DNA of 64,000 bases from Fidelibacterota bacterium (lineage in GTDB: Bacteria > Fidelibacterota > UBA8477 > JABMPR01), in NCBI GenBank assembly GCA_016844955.1, contig JAERTH010000075.1, positions 16,111 through 80,110 on the forward strand, in the 5' to 3' direction. A model generated the notes under the pieces. The model did not search any database. It had not been told where the DNA came from and worked only from the letters and a program-made list of their open reading frames with translations. A program made the translations under genes and the position numbers. Below are positions 39,340 to 48,174 of the stretch, one piece after another (within the stretch, counting starts at the first letter, position 1; each line of letters starts with the position of its first letter).

Positions 39340-40785
39340 ATGGATGCTGTGACACTCGGATTTGTTTTGTACCTCATGCTTATTTTGGGGGTGGGATTTT
39401 ATACTGCTCGATTGACCCGATCCATGCAGGATTTTGCCCTAGGAGGAAACCGTCTCGGTCCCTGGGTAATAGCCTTTTCAGAGCGGGCGTCCGGGGAATC
39501 TTCCTGGTTAATTCTTGGCCTGCCCGGAGCTGCCCTGGTGGCAGGTTTACTGGAGCTATGGACGGTAGTGGGCTGCATCTCAGGTATCATCTTTTCCTGG
39601 TATTTCATTGCGAGACGACTGCGGGAAGCAAGTGGAAAGTATGCAGCCCTCACCATCCCTGAGCTCTTCGCAAAGCATTTTGATGACGAGCAAGGGTCTG
39701 TGAGAATCCTCGCATCATTGATAATTACCTTTTTCTTCACCTTTTATGTGGCTGCCCAATTTTCCGGTGCTGGCAAAGTGTTGAATGTGACTTTTGGTAT
39801 CACACAGATGCAAGGTATGCTCCTTGGTGCGATTATTATTGTGTTTTATACCCTTATGGGCGGCTTCCTCGCAGTGGCATGGACTGATCTGGCTCAAGGT
39901 ATCATCATGATAGGTACCCTCGTTATCTTGCCTATCGTCGCCTTTATCGAAATTGGTAGCCTGCCAAATAGTGCATTTGAATTTGATACGGGAACACTGT
40001 ATAGTGGTAAGGTGGGCATGGCTGCCTTTGCTGCAGCCATTGGCGGACTAAGTTGGGGATTGGGATATATGGGGCAACCTCATCTGGTCACACGCTACAT
40101 GGCCATAGATAAACCGGCGAACATCAAGATCAGCCGCCGTATTGCCATCTCATGGGCAGTACCTGCCTTTTTCGGCAGCATGTTTATCGGCTTGACCGGA
40201 TATTTTCTGCTGAATGCTGGTGTGTTGACTTTTGAGGGACAATTACTTTCATCCGTGTCGGCCCTGAATGACCCTGAAAAGCTGATGCCAATCATGGCGC
40301 AAAACCTGCTGCACCCCTGGATTGCCGGGATATTTATTTCAGGAGCAATCGCCGCTATGATGTCTACGGCAGATAGCCAGCTACTGGTCTCAACCACAGT
40401 ACTCACCGAGGATTTAATCGCAAATTACTTCAAGAATTTGGTAAATCGAGTGGACTTGCTCCTTGTTGGTCGTGCGTTGACCATCATTATAGGTCTCCTG
40501 GCCTTCATAATGGCCTGGCAATCAACTGACCTGGTCTATGAGATGGTTAGTTATGCCTGGGGTGGATTAGGGGCTTCATTTGGACCGGCACTCCTGCTCA
40601 CACTCTGGTGGAAGCGCGTCAGTAAGACAGGTGTTATCGCGGGAATGGTTGCTGGCACGCTGTTTACAGTAGTTGATCTTTTCGGAGATTGGGTGACAGC
40701 CAGGTTGTCAGCCTTCGTCATCGCCTTTCTGGCAGTCGTGATTTTCTCTTTACTGAAACCTGACAACAGATTGGATTCGGTTTAG
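39340..40785 (+). CDS. putP: Sodium/proline symporter (SSS family)
   Basis: FALGGNRLGPWVIAFSERASGESSWLILGLPG and WGLGYMGQPHLVTRYMAI; AAMMSTADSQLLVSTTVLTEDL. Confidence 0.93.
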   Translation: MDAVTLGFVLYLMLILGVGFYTARLTRSMQDFALGGNRLGPWVIAFSERASGESSWLILGLPGAALVAGLLELWTVVGCISGIIFSWYFIARRLREASGKYAALTIPELFAKHFDDEQGSVRILASLIITFFFTFYVAAQFSGAGKVLNVTFGITQMQGMLLGAIIIVFYTLMGGFLAVAWTDLAQGIIMIGTLVILPIVAFIEIGSLPNSAFEFDTGTLYSGKVGMAAFAAAIGGLSWGLGYMGQPHLVTRYMAIDKPANIKISRRIAISWAVPAFFGSMFIGLTGYFLLNAGVLTFEGQLLSSVSALNDPEKLMPIMAQNLLHPWIAGIFISGAIAAMMSTADSQLLVSTTVLTEDLIANYFKNLVNRVDLLLVGRALTIIIGLLAFIMAWQSTDLVYEMVSYAWGGLGASFGPALLLTLWWKRVSKTGVIAGMVAGTLFTVVDLFGDWVTARLSAFVIAFLAVVIFSLLKPDNRLDSV

Positions 40786-40790
40786 GCAAA

Positions 40791-42059
40791 TTATCGGGCA
40801 TACATTTTCAAGGTTGCGCTAAGCGAATTTGCCAGATCAGTCGCTGCCCGACTAACCATTTCATCTGCCACGGGAGCCAAAGTCTCTCCTTTTTTAGCCA
40901 GTCTTGAAGTGGTGCGGCTTAAGGCTCTTCCATCACCTTTATAGACTACCCACTCTGTTTGGAAATCAGAATTTCCTTCGAAAGCTTCACTCCTGACCAG
41001 TTTTGCAGTACGGACATCAACAATTCTATAGGATCCCTTGATTACCGCTTTGGTTGTTCTGGTGAAGTGCTTTATTCGGGCCTCCACATCACCATAAATT
41101 TTGCGCGTCTTGGTCTTCCCGTCTTTATCTTTATATTTTTCGGTGTCAACTACAACCTTCTTGGTCTGGGTATAAGCGCGGTTAACAGTTTGCACTGGAG
41201 TATAGATGATCTGGGTAATTTTGCCGGTGATAATTTCGTGAACACCAAGAATAGCCCCTACCTCCATGGCAGTTTCTTCATTCACCAAGCCACTAAGGCC
41301 AAGTTTCTGTTCTTCCAGCACCCGATCAAGTTGATCACGTGCAATTAACTCTAGAAATTCCGTAGCACTGGGATCTTTCATGACTGCAGTAACCATTTGA
41401 TCAACAACCAATGCTTCCACAGCGCCATATTTCTTTTTCTTTCCAGTGAGATCCTCGAAAGGAAAGACTGCCATTCGTTTTATACCAGCTTCCCGGGTTG
41501 TTTCGTAGCGTATGCTGGCATCTTTATAGTCAGGTACAAATTGTAGGGCTCTTTTGAATTCTTTAGCTGCTGCCTTCTGTTTGCTAATGTCCTCTGACCT
41601 TGACAGTTCTTCACCTGCCAAATAATGTGATTCTGCGGCTTGTTGTGAAGCGTTCTGCAGATTAAGTGAATAATCGATTATGGGTAACTCAAGCAGTATG
41701 GCTGTTTTAGGATGTCTGATGGGAGGCAAAATGCTCACTGCCTCAGCGAGATTAATCAAACTTTTATACTCATGGGTCAGGTCATCATATCTGAACGGAT
41801 CGCTGCTTTTTTCAAGGGAAGTGATCCGATTATTGTGAACACGGTTGGCCATAAGATAGGCATCCGCCATTAGTAGCTGACTTTTTTCATAATCCTGGTT
41901 GATCTGTAGACTACGGGCCAGCATGAAGACTGCGGTATCGTAATCAGCCCTGGCATAGGCTTCACTGGCTCTACGCTCCAGTTTGGCGTACTCGCTAAAA
42001 AAAGCACAGGAGGTAAGACTGAGAATTACCACTAAAATTCCGAGTATTCTATTTCGCAT
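40791..42059 (-). CDS. Lipoprotein with TPR-like region and CsgG-like domain
   Basis: Lipobox LVVILSLTSC; KRMAVFPFEDLTGKKKKYGAVEALVVDQMVTAVM...ARDQLDRVLEEQKLGLSGLVNEETAMEVGAILGVHEIITGKI. Confidence 0.8.
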   Translation of the reverse strand: MRNRILGILVVILSLTSCAFFSEYAKLERRASEAYARADYDTAVFMLARSLQINQDYEKSQLLMADAYLMANRVHNNRITSLEKSSDPFRYDDLTHEYKSLINLAEAVSILPPIRHPKTAILLELPIIDYSLNLQNASQQAAESHYLAGEELSRSEDISKQKAAAKEFKRALQFVPDYKDASIRYETTREAGIKRMAVFPFEDLTGKKKKYGAVEALVVDQMVTAVMKDPSATEFLELIARDQLDRVLEEQKLGLSGLVNEETAMEVGAILGVHEIITGKITQIIYTPVQTVNRAYTQTKKVVVDTEKYKDKDGKTKTRKIYGDVEARIKHFTRTTKAVIKGSYRIVDVRTAKLVRSEAFEGNSDFQTEWVVYKGDGRALSRTTSRLAKKGETLAPVADEMVSRAATDLANSLSATLKMYAR

Positions 42060-42220
42060 GCTGCTAATCATCTCTCATCTCCGCTAAAATGATACTATTC
42101 TCAATGTTTCGGGGACAATCTAATCTTAAAAGTAGAGAATATTACCAGTGGATTTCACCAATTTATGATTCAATTTTTATAGCTGCGTGAAAATTCCTTT
42201 GGTATTGGCAATATAAATCA

Positions 42221-42325
42221 TTGACATTGGCTCATAGAGTACTATTTTTATCATGATTTTACAGGGACATCGGTCTGGTCGTATTCCCCCGCTTCCGGAT
42301 TTTAGTTGTCCCTGTTTCTTTTTAA
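42221..42325 (+). ncRNA. Candidate small RNA with its own promoter and terminator-like stem
   Basis: TTGACA (42221) - 16 nt - TATTTT (42243), then ACAGGGACA...TGTCCCTGT (42261-42269 / 42307-42315) followed by TTCTTTTT. No credible ORF. Confidence 0.35.
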
Positions 42326-42338
42326 CAAAAGGAAACAC

Positions 42339-42367
42339 AAAAAAAAGCGACCTGGGTCGCTTTTTTT
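42339..42367. terminator. Bidirectional rho-independent terminator
   Basis: AAAAAAAGCGAC-ctgg-GTCGCTTTTTTT. Confidence 0.9.
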
Positions 42368-42389
42368 ATATCCAAAAATATTTACCTGG

Positions 42390-42725
42390 TTATTTATCTA
42401 AAAGAGCGTCTTCATCATCAATAATTTCAAAGACTTCGCCCAATTTTGATATTTTAATAAGTGAGGCAATTTTCTGCTGGGGTTTCACAAGATAGCATTC
42501 CCCGCCCTTGATGGTTGCCTGTCTTTTTGCAAACAACAAACCTCCCAGACCGGTACTGTCTACCATGCGGACATTTTCCATATTGATCATAATATTTTTA
42601 AATTCAGCTTCAGCTATAGCCATAAAAATATCACGTTTGAAGGCTTTTACCCCTCGAATATCAAAAGTAGTATTCTGAACTCTTACTATAAGCGTATTGT
42701 TTTTTATCTCGGTTTCAAATTTCAT
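42390..42725 (-). CDS. STAS-domain anti-sigma factor antagonist-like protein
   Basis: NIMINMENVRMVDSTGLGGLLFAKRQA with conserved DST; ATG 42725 preferred over 42752. Confidence 0.9.
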   Translation of the reverse strand: MKFETEIKNNTLIVRVQNTTFDIRGVKAFKRDIFMAIAEAEFKNIMINMENVRMVDSTGLGGLLFAKRQATIKGGECYLVKPQQKIASLIKISKLGEVFEIIDDEDALLDK

Positions 42726-42887
42726 TTTTTGGGATTCCTGATGAGCACACAATTATAGGGTGCTATTCACACTATTACTTTGTCTCTATGACGTCGAGAC
42801 CATTTCATCCGTCCTGAAGACTAGAGCGAGAATATATCCGGCATCGTTGATTAGGGCAAGTTCATAACCCCGGGAATCCAAAGAAAT

Positions 42888-44621
42888 TTGATTTGCTTAA
42901 TTCTATATCCTGTGACTGGTATTTCTATTAATATGAAACCAATGGGAAATCAAATGCGCAGGCTACTAAATTTAATTGGATTTTTGATCAAATTATTGAT
43001 CCTGCCCCTTATCCTTTTCACCTTTTCTGAGTATTTCACTACTCCTGACATCACCCCCTTCAGTTCCATCTCCAGCACGCTTTTCATTATATTCGGGTTG
43101 ACCGGCATCATCATTTCAGAGGTATTGATATTGCGGTTTGGTGATGGTCAGATCCACTTCGCTCGCAAGGTCTCCAGACTTGTGGATGTCGGATATTATG
43201 CCAGAACGCGCCATCCCTACTTCTGGTTCTTCTCAGTGTTCCAGTATGGAAATCTACTTTATTACACGGGGTACAAGTGGCAGACCCTATTGCTTTCGAT
43301 GGGACTTTCTCTGCTTTTCCTACTCTATCTGCGATTTGTGCAGGAATATTTTTTAATTCGCTCGCTGGGTGATCAATACCGTGACTACAGAATAGTTACA
43401 CCGCTCTGCTATTGGAAATTTAAGATTCCCGAAAACCGTCGTGTGGGCTTTCGACCCCAATTGGTGTGGGCATTTGGTATGTTGGTGCTGCGAGTCTGGT
43501 ATAAAATTAAGATTGAGGGGACAGAACATATTCCCCATGAGAGACCTTTCCTGGTAGTAGCCAACCACGAATCCTACCTGGACCCATTTCTATTTGGAAT
43601 TTTTATTCCCTATGAGATAAAATTTGTGACGACTGCAGATGTCTTTACCACGCCACTCATGCGTTTCCTATTACGCGGTACCGGTAGCTTTCCCATGAGA
43701 AGGCACCGCCAGGATTTGAAATCTATTCGTACCATGATCCGCATGGTCAACAAGGGGCAGATCGTCGGAATCTTTCCCGAGGGTGGCAGATCCATTGACG
43801 GCTCGCCGCTTCCTATTCTCAAAGAGACCCTCAAGCTTATTCAAAAATGTAGAGTTCCAATTTTACCGGTTCATCTTGATGGAGCCTATGAAATATGGCC
43901 TCGCTGGGCACCAAACCGTCGTCGCGGAAAAGTAACAGCCAGTTTCAAACCTATGATCCAACTTGAGGATCAGGCAGATCTCGCAACCCTGGAGTCCAGA
44001 ATCCAGGAGGCTATTTTTGCCGCACCAAAAGTTTTCAGGGCTGTCCATAGTACGTCAATGGCCAAAGGCTTGGACAATTTATTTTGGGCCTGTTACAGCT
44101 GTAAGGAACACAATTCAATCCGAACTATTTCCAGTGATCAAATCCAGTGCGAGCATTGTCAGCTCCAATGGCAGATCACCAATGATTATCACATGATTGA
44201 AACTGGTACCCATAAAAGAATTTCATCCATTGACTGGATTCAGAGGATCAATTCTCACATGCTGGAGCACCGACTCTCCCTGGATGAGCGTGTTATGGGG
44301 AGTTCTGATGAAACTGGTTATATCAGCTCACGAGTCGTGCGTTATATCCCTGAGGACGGGACTCAGCTTGACAGCAACTTAAATCTCGTGCTAACGGACC
44401 AACGCATGGTTCTGGTTCAGAATGAATCCGTCTTGTATTCCTGGGACTTAACTAGTATCACCATATTCACCATGGACTACTTTAATGCAGTTTCCATCGG
44501 AGTTGGCGGGGTGAGACATAAGTTCACCTTACCTGATCATGAAATTACCCTGAAATGGCAAACCTACTTTGATGTTCTCAAAGGCCAGTCTGTCACTTCA
44601 GCAACATCATCCAAAGCTTAA
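42888..44621 (+). CDS. Fusion: isoprenylcysteine/phospholipid-methyltransferase-like membrane domain + PlsC acyltransferase + Zn-ribbon C-terminal domain
   Basis: VGYYARTRHPYF...QEYFLIRSLGDQYRDYR (ICMT/PEMT-like); ANHESYLDPF and FPEGGRS (PlsC); CYSCKEHN...CEHCQLQW Zn ribbon. True start may be 42933 or 42954. Confidence 0.8.
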   Translation: MICLILYPVTGISINMKPMGNQMRRLLNLIGFLIKLLILPLILFTFSEYFTTPDITPFSSISSTLFIIFGLTGIIISEVLILRFGDGQIHFARKVSRLVDVGYYARTRHPYFWFFSVFQYGNLLYYTGYKWQTLLLSMGLSLLFLLYLRFVQEYFLIRSLGDQYRDYRIVTPLCYWKFKIPENRRVGFRPQLVWAFGMLVLRVWYKIKIEGTEHIPHERPFLVVANHESYLDPFLFGIFIPYEIKFVTTADVFTTPLMRFLLRGTGSFPMRRHRQDLKSIRTMIRMVNKGQIVGIFPEGGRSIDGSPLPILKETLKLIQKCRVPILPVHLDGAYEIWPRWAPNRRRGKVTASFKPMIQLEDQADLATLESRIQEAIFAAPKVFRAVHSTSMAKGLDNLFWACYSCKEHNSIRTISSDQIQCEHCQLQWQITNDYHMIETGTHKRISSIDWIQRINSHMLEHRLSLDERVMGSSDETGYISSRVVRYIPEDGTQLDSNLNLVLTDQRMVLVQNESVLYSWDLTSITIFTMDYFNAVSIGVGGVRHKFTLPDHEITLKWQTYFDVLKGQSVTSATSSKA

Positions 44622-44693
44622 TTGGACAGGTCTTCCTCTAAATAGCCCTTTTCCCCTTTTCGATCTTCCTTATCTTTGGCGTTATATCTTTAA

Positions 44694-46592
44694 ATGGAAA
44701 GGGAAATCGTGAGTAAACCATTACCTGAAATTACTGTCAAGGCCGTTTTTCTTGGAATTTTGTTATCCATGGTTCTTGCCGGAGCAAATGCCTACCTGGG
44801 GTTGTTCGCTGGAATGACGGCCTCTGCATCCATTCCTGCTGCTGTAATCAGCATGGGTATTCTGAGTCTATTCAAAAAACATAACATTTTAGAAGACAAT
44901 ATTGTACAGACCGCGGCCTCTGCTGGCGAATCACTGGCTGCTGGCGTGATTTTCACGATTCCGGCACTGTTGCTTATGGGTTACTGGGAGACCTTCAATT
45001 ACCTGGAAGTCGCCAAAATTGCAGGTGTCGGTGGCTTGATTGGGGTCCTCTTCACCATTCCTCTGAGACGTGCTTTGATTGTGGAAGCAAAACTGGCCTA
45101 TCCAGAAGGTGTAGCTACTGCAGCTGTCCTGAGAGCTGGCCATGCCAAAGATGATACCTCAGGTGATGAGGTTCAGGGTGGATTACGACTACTCACAATG
45201 GCCAGTGTAACAGCTGCCCTCATGAAGTTGGGACAACAAGGCTTTGCATTATGGCATTCGGCCATGGAGGGTGCAGCGCATTTTGGCCGTTCGGTTTTTG
45301 GGTTTGGAATGGATCTTTCTCCGGCCTTGATCTCGGTAGGATACATCGTGGGTCGGAATATCAGTATTCTGGTTTTTACGGGTGGATTGATTTCATGGTT
45401 CGTAGCTATCCCGATTTATACTGCCATAAATGGGTTTGAGGGTGAAGCCATGGAGGCCGCCAACACAATTTGGGATACAAAGATACGTTATCTGGGAGTG
45501 GGAGCAATGGTGGTCGGAGGTATCTGGTCATTAATTAAACTGTTCAAACCGCTGATGGTAGGTATTCAAGCCAGCTTAAAGGCTTACAGTTCTGTCCAGG
45601 ATGGTGAGGAGCTCAAGCTGGAAGAGCGTGACATCCCGATTAAGTATGTCGGTATTGCCCTCCTGGTACTCATGATTCCCGTCTTCATAATATATAAAGA
45701 CATTCTTCCCACAGCTGATGTGGCAATTCTGTTAACCATTATCATGATGGTTTTCGGCTTCTTCTTTTCTGCGGTCGCCGCCTATATGGCCGGTGTGGTG
45801 GGCTCATCTAACAATCCCATCTCTGGCGTAACCGTTGCCACCGTGCTCTTCGCCTCCTTACTGCTTCTTGCAATTATGGGCTCAGGGAGTTTGCAGGGTG
45901 CTGCCGCTGCAATTATGGTAGGGGCTGTTGTCTGTAATGCTGCCGCAATAGGTGGTGACAATCTGCAGGATTTAAAGACAGGTCATATCATTGGTGCAAC
46001 GCCCTGGAAGCAACAGGTAATGCAAGTTATCGGTGTATTGAGTGCGGCCATCGTTCTGGGTGTTGTACTGGATATATTACATACCGCATATACCATCGGT
46101 TCACCCACACTGTCAGCTCCACAGGCAACCCTTATGAAAGCTGTGGCAGAGGGAGTCTTTCAGGGTAACCTACCCTGGGATATGGTAATTATTGGAGCCA
46201 TCATTGGGGTAATTATCATTGGTCTGGATATTCGACAGGAACATCGTGGTTCTGATTTCAGGATTCCCATTTTAGCCGTTGCCGTTGGTATTTACTTACC
46301 TATTTCCCTGACAACCCCAATTTTTATCGGTGGTATGCTTGCACATCTTGGTGACAAAATGGGTGCTACAGACTCCACCAGGAAAAAGGGTCTGCTTTTA
46401 GCCGCTGGAATGATCACTGGAGAAGCCATTATGGGTATCCTGGTGGCCCTGCCCATATTCCTGACAGCAGATAAGGACTGGTGGCCAACCTTTAGTGGAT
46501 TGGGCGCTCTGGGTCCCCTGCTGGTGATTGCAATCATCATCTGGTTCCTCAGCACACTTAGAACCGACAACATGCAACCCGAGGATAATTAA
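44694..46592 (+). CDS. OPT family oligopeptide transporter
   Basis: EITVKAVFLGILLSMVLAGANAYLGLFAGMTASASIPAAVISM, QTAASAGESLAAGVIFTIPAL, VGSSNNPISGVTVAT. Confidence 0.95.
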   Translation: MEREIVSKPLPEITVKAVFLGILLSMVLAGANAYLGLFAGMTASASIPAAVISMGILSLFKKHNILEDNIVQTAASAGESLAAGVIFTIPALLLMGYWETFNYLEVAKIAGVGGLIGVLFTIPLRRALIVEAKLAYPEGVATAAVLRAGHAKDDTSGDEVQGGLRLLTMASVTAALMKLGQQGFALWHSAMEGAAHFGRSVFGFGMDLSPALISVGYIVGRNISILVFTGGLISWFVAIPIYTAINGFEGEAMEAANTIWDTKIRYLGVGAMVVGGIWSLIKLFKPLMVGIQASLKAYSSVQDGEELKLEERDIPIKYVGIALLVLMIPVFIIYKDILPTADVAILLTIIMMVFGFFFSAVAAYMAGVVGSSNNPISGVTVATVLFASLLLLAIMGSGSLQGAAAAIMVGAVVCNAAAIGGDNLQDLKTGHIIGATPWKQQVMQVIGVLSAAIVLGVVLDILHTAYTIGSPTLSAPQATLMKAVAEGVFQGNLPWDMVIIGAIIGVIIIGLDIRQEHRGSDFRIPILAVAVGIYLPISLTTPIFIGGMLAHLGDKMGATDSTRKKGLLLAAGMITGEAIMGILVALPIFLTADKDWWPTFSGLGALGPLLVIAIIIWFLSTLRTDNMQPEDN

Positions 46593-47647
46593 TGAAACCT
46601 GTAAGAAGAGATTTTCTGCTAGAGCTACCAAAACCTGAGCTCCATTGCCATCTGGATGGTTCGCTCCGGATTGAAACCATTCTTGATCTGGCGCAAAAGG
46701 GCAAGATAGAACTACCTGCAACCGATGCGGAGAGTTTGCACAAAGCTGTAGTTGTACAGGGCCGTGTCAAAACGTTGGAAGAATACCTGGATAAATTCCA
46801 AATCACACTCTCTGTACTTCAAACCCCTGAGGCTCTGGAACGGGTAGCCTTTGAATTGGCCCAGGATGCTGCTGCTGAGAATGTCCGACATTTAGAGGTT
46901 AGATATTCACCCATCCTGCATCTGGAGCAGGGTATGACCCCCATGGAATCACTTGATGCGGTTATCAGAGGACTTAGAACAGCCGAGCATGAATTCAACA
47001 TCAGCACCGGTGTCATCATTTGTGGAATTCGCAACTTCTCCATAGAATCTTCGATTGAGTTGGCCGAATTGGCAATTGCGTATAAATACCGGGGCGTTGT
47101 GGGCTATGATCTGGCTGGCGCTGAGGAAAATTTTCCTGCAAAGGATCACCTGGAAGCCTTCTATCTCATCCGCAATAACAACGTGAATGTGACGCTCCAT
47201 GCTGGCGAGGCCTATGGCCCCCAATCAATCCACCAGGCCATACACTATTGTGGAGCTAATCGAATTGGACACGGAACCCGCCTGCGCGAAGATGGTGATC
47301 TCATGAATTATGTGAATGACCACCGCATTTGTCTGGAAATTTGTCTTACATCAAATTTTCAAACTGGCTCGATTGAGAATATCAAAAGTCATCCGCTCAA
47401 ATTCTATCACGACTATGGATTACGTATCAGTTTGAATACCGACAATCGCCTGATCAGTGGCGTTTCATTGGTGGATGAGTATATGTTGGCGCATAAAACC
47501 TTTAATTTCAACATGTTGGATTTTAAAGACTTTATAATTAGTGGCTTTAAAAGTGCTTTCCTGGAGCATCGTGAAAGGACAAAACTGATTAAGGAAGTGG
47601 CGCATACCATTGATGATTATCTGGGAGTGGGTTCCCACAAATATTGA
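46592..47647 (+). CDS. add: Adenosine deaminase
   Basis: LPKPELHCHLDGSLR, VTLHAGEAYGP, NRIGHGTRLRED, ISLNTDNRLISG. Confidence 0.95.
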   Translation: MKPVRRDFLLELPKPELHCHLDGSLRIETILDLAQKGKIELPATDAESLHKAVVVQGRVKTLEEYLDKFQITLSVLQTPEALERVAFELAQDAAAENVRHLEVRYSPILHLEQGMTPMESLDAVIRGLRTAEHEFNISTGVIICGIRNFSIESSIELAELAIAYKYRGVVGYDLAGAEENFPAKDHLEAFYLIRNNNVNVTLHAGEAYGPQSIHQAIHYCGANRIGHGTRLREDGDLMNYVNDHRICLEICLTSNFQTGSIENIKSHPLKFYHDYGLRISLNTDNRLISGVSLVDEYMLAHKTFNFNMLDFKDFIISGFKSAFLEHRERTKLIKEVAHTIDDYLGVGSHKY

Positions 47648-47656
47648 GGATCTAAA

Positions 47657-47992
47657 ATGAACTTTCTATACTTGAATTCGAAGACAATGGGCACCGGGGA
47701 CGATATTCTCGGTGAACAGTTACTCATCACATTCCTTAAGAAACTGGCTGAATCCAAACATCATATTGATGTTATTGGTTGTGTAAATGGCGCTATCGCA
47801 TTAACCACTCAACCAGGAGAGGCGCTTGACGCCCTGAAAATATTGGAACTGAAGGGTGCCAAAATTGCTACCTGCGGTACTTGCCTGGATTTTCATGATC
47901 GGCGAGACCAGCTATTGATTGGGTCTGTTGGAACTATGGAGCAAACTGTGGAAGTTATGAATCTGGCTGACCGGGTGATTCGCCCCTGTTAG
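47657..47992 (+). CDS. DsrE/YedF C-terminal-like small protein
   Basis: MGTGDDILGEQLLITFLKKL...VNGAIALTT...LELKGAKIATCGTCLDFHDRRDQLLIGSVGTM, resembling the C-terminal half of YedF. Confidence 0.8.
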   Translation: MNFLYLNSKTMGTGDDILGEQLLITFLKKLAESKHHIDVIGCVNGAIALTTQPGEALDALKILELKGAKIATCGTCLDFHDRRDQLLIGSVGTMEQTVEVMNLADRVIRPC

Positions 47993-47995
47993 GAG

Positions 47996-48169
47996 CTAAT
48001 TAATCTTACGCAGCAAACCCAGAGTAGGAATTTCTTCGATTTCCGTATGACATTTTGAATTACATCCTGCACAGGATACAGGATGATTTTTTGGGGCTTT
48101 CCCCAGATCGATAAAATATTTTACCACGGCCCACCCGGCAATTGATAGAGCCACGGTAATCAGTGCCAT
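47996..48169 (-). CDS. FeoB-associated Cys-rich membrane protein
   Basis: MALITVALSIAGWAVVKYFIDLGKAPKNHPVSCAGCNSKCHTE: one TM helix plus CxxCxxxC immediately after feoB. The track's 48319 start would overlap feoB. Confidence 0.75.
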   Translation of the reverse strand: MALITVALSIAGWAVVKYFIDLGKAPKNHPVSCAGCNSKCHTEIEEIPTLGLLRKIN

Positions 48170-48174
48170 GTCAA

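Noticed and set aside
42261-42315. SRP (4.5S) RNA or a known riboswitch
   Set aside because: Reverse complement has CCGGAAG, but lacks the GGAAGCAGC-type SRP domain and no known aptamer pattern could be matched.
42253-42495. 80-aa plus-strand ORF
   Set aside because: Runs through a terminator and into the antisense of the STAS gene; composition not protein-like. The region is better explained as a structured RNA or terminator.
47657-47992. Selenium metabolism locus based on YedF similarity
   Set aside because: Only the C-terminal YedF-like half is present, with no TusA-like domain, selD or selA nearby; selenium role not supported.
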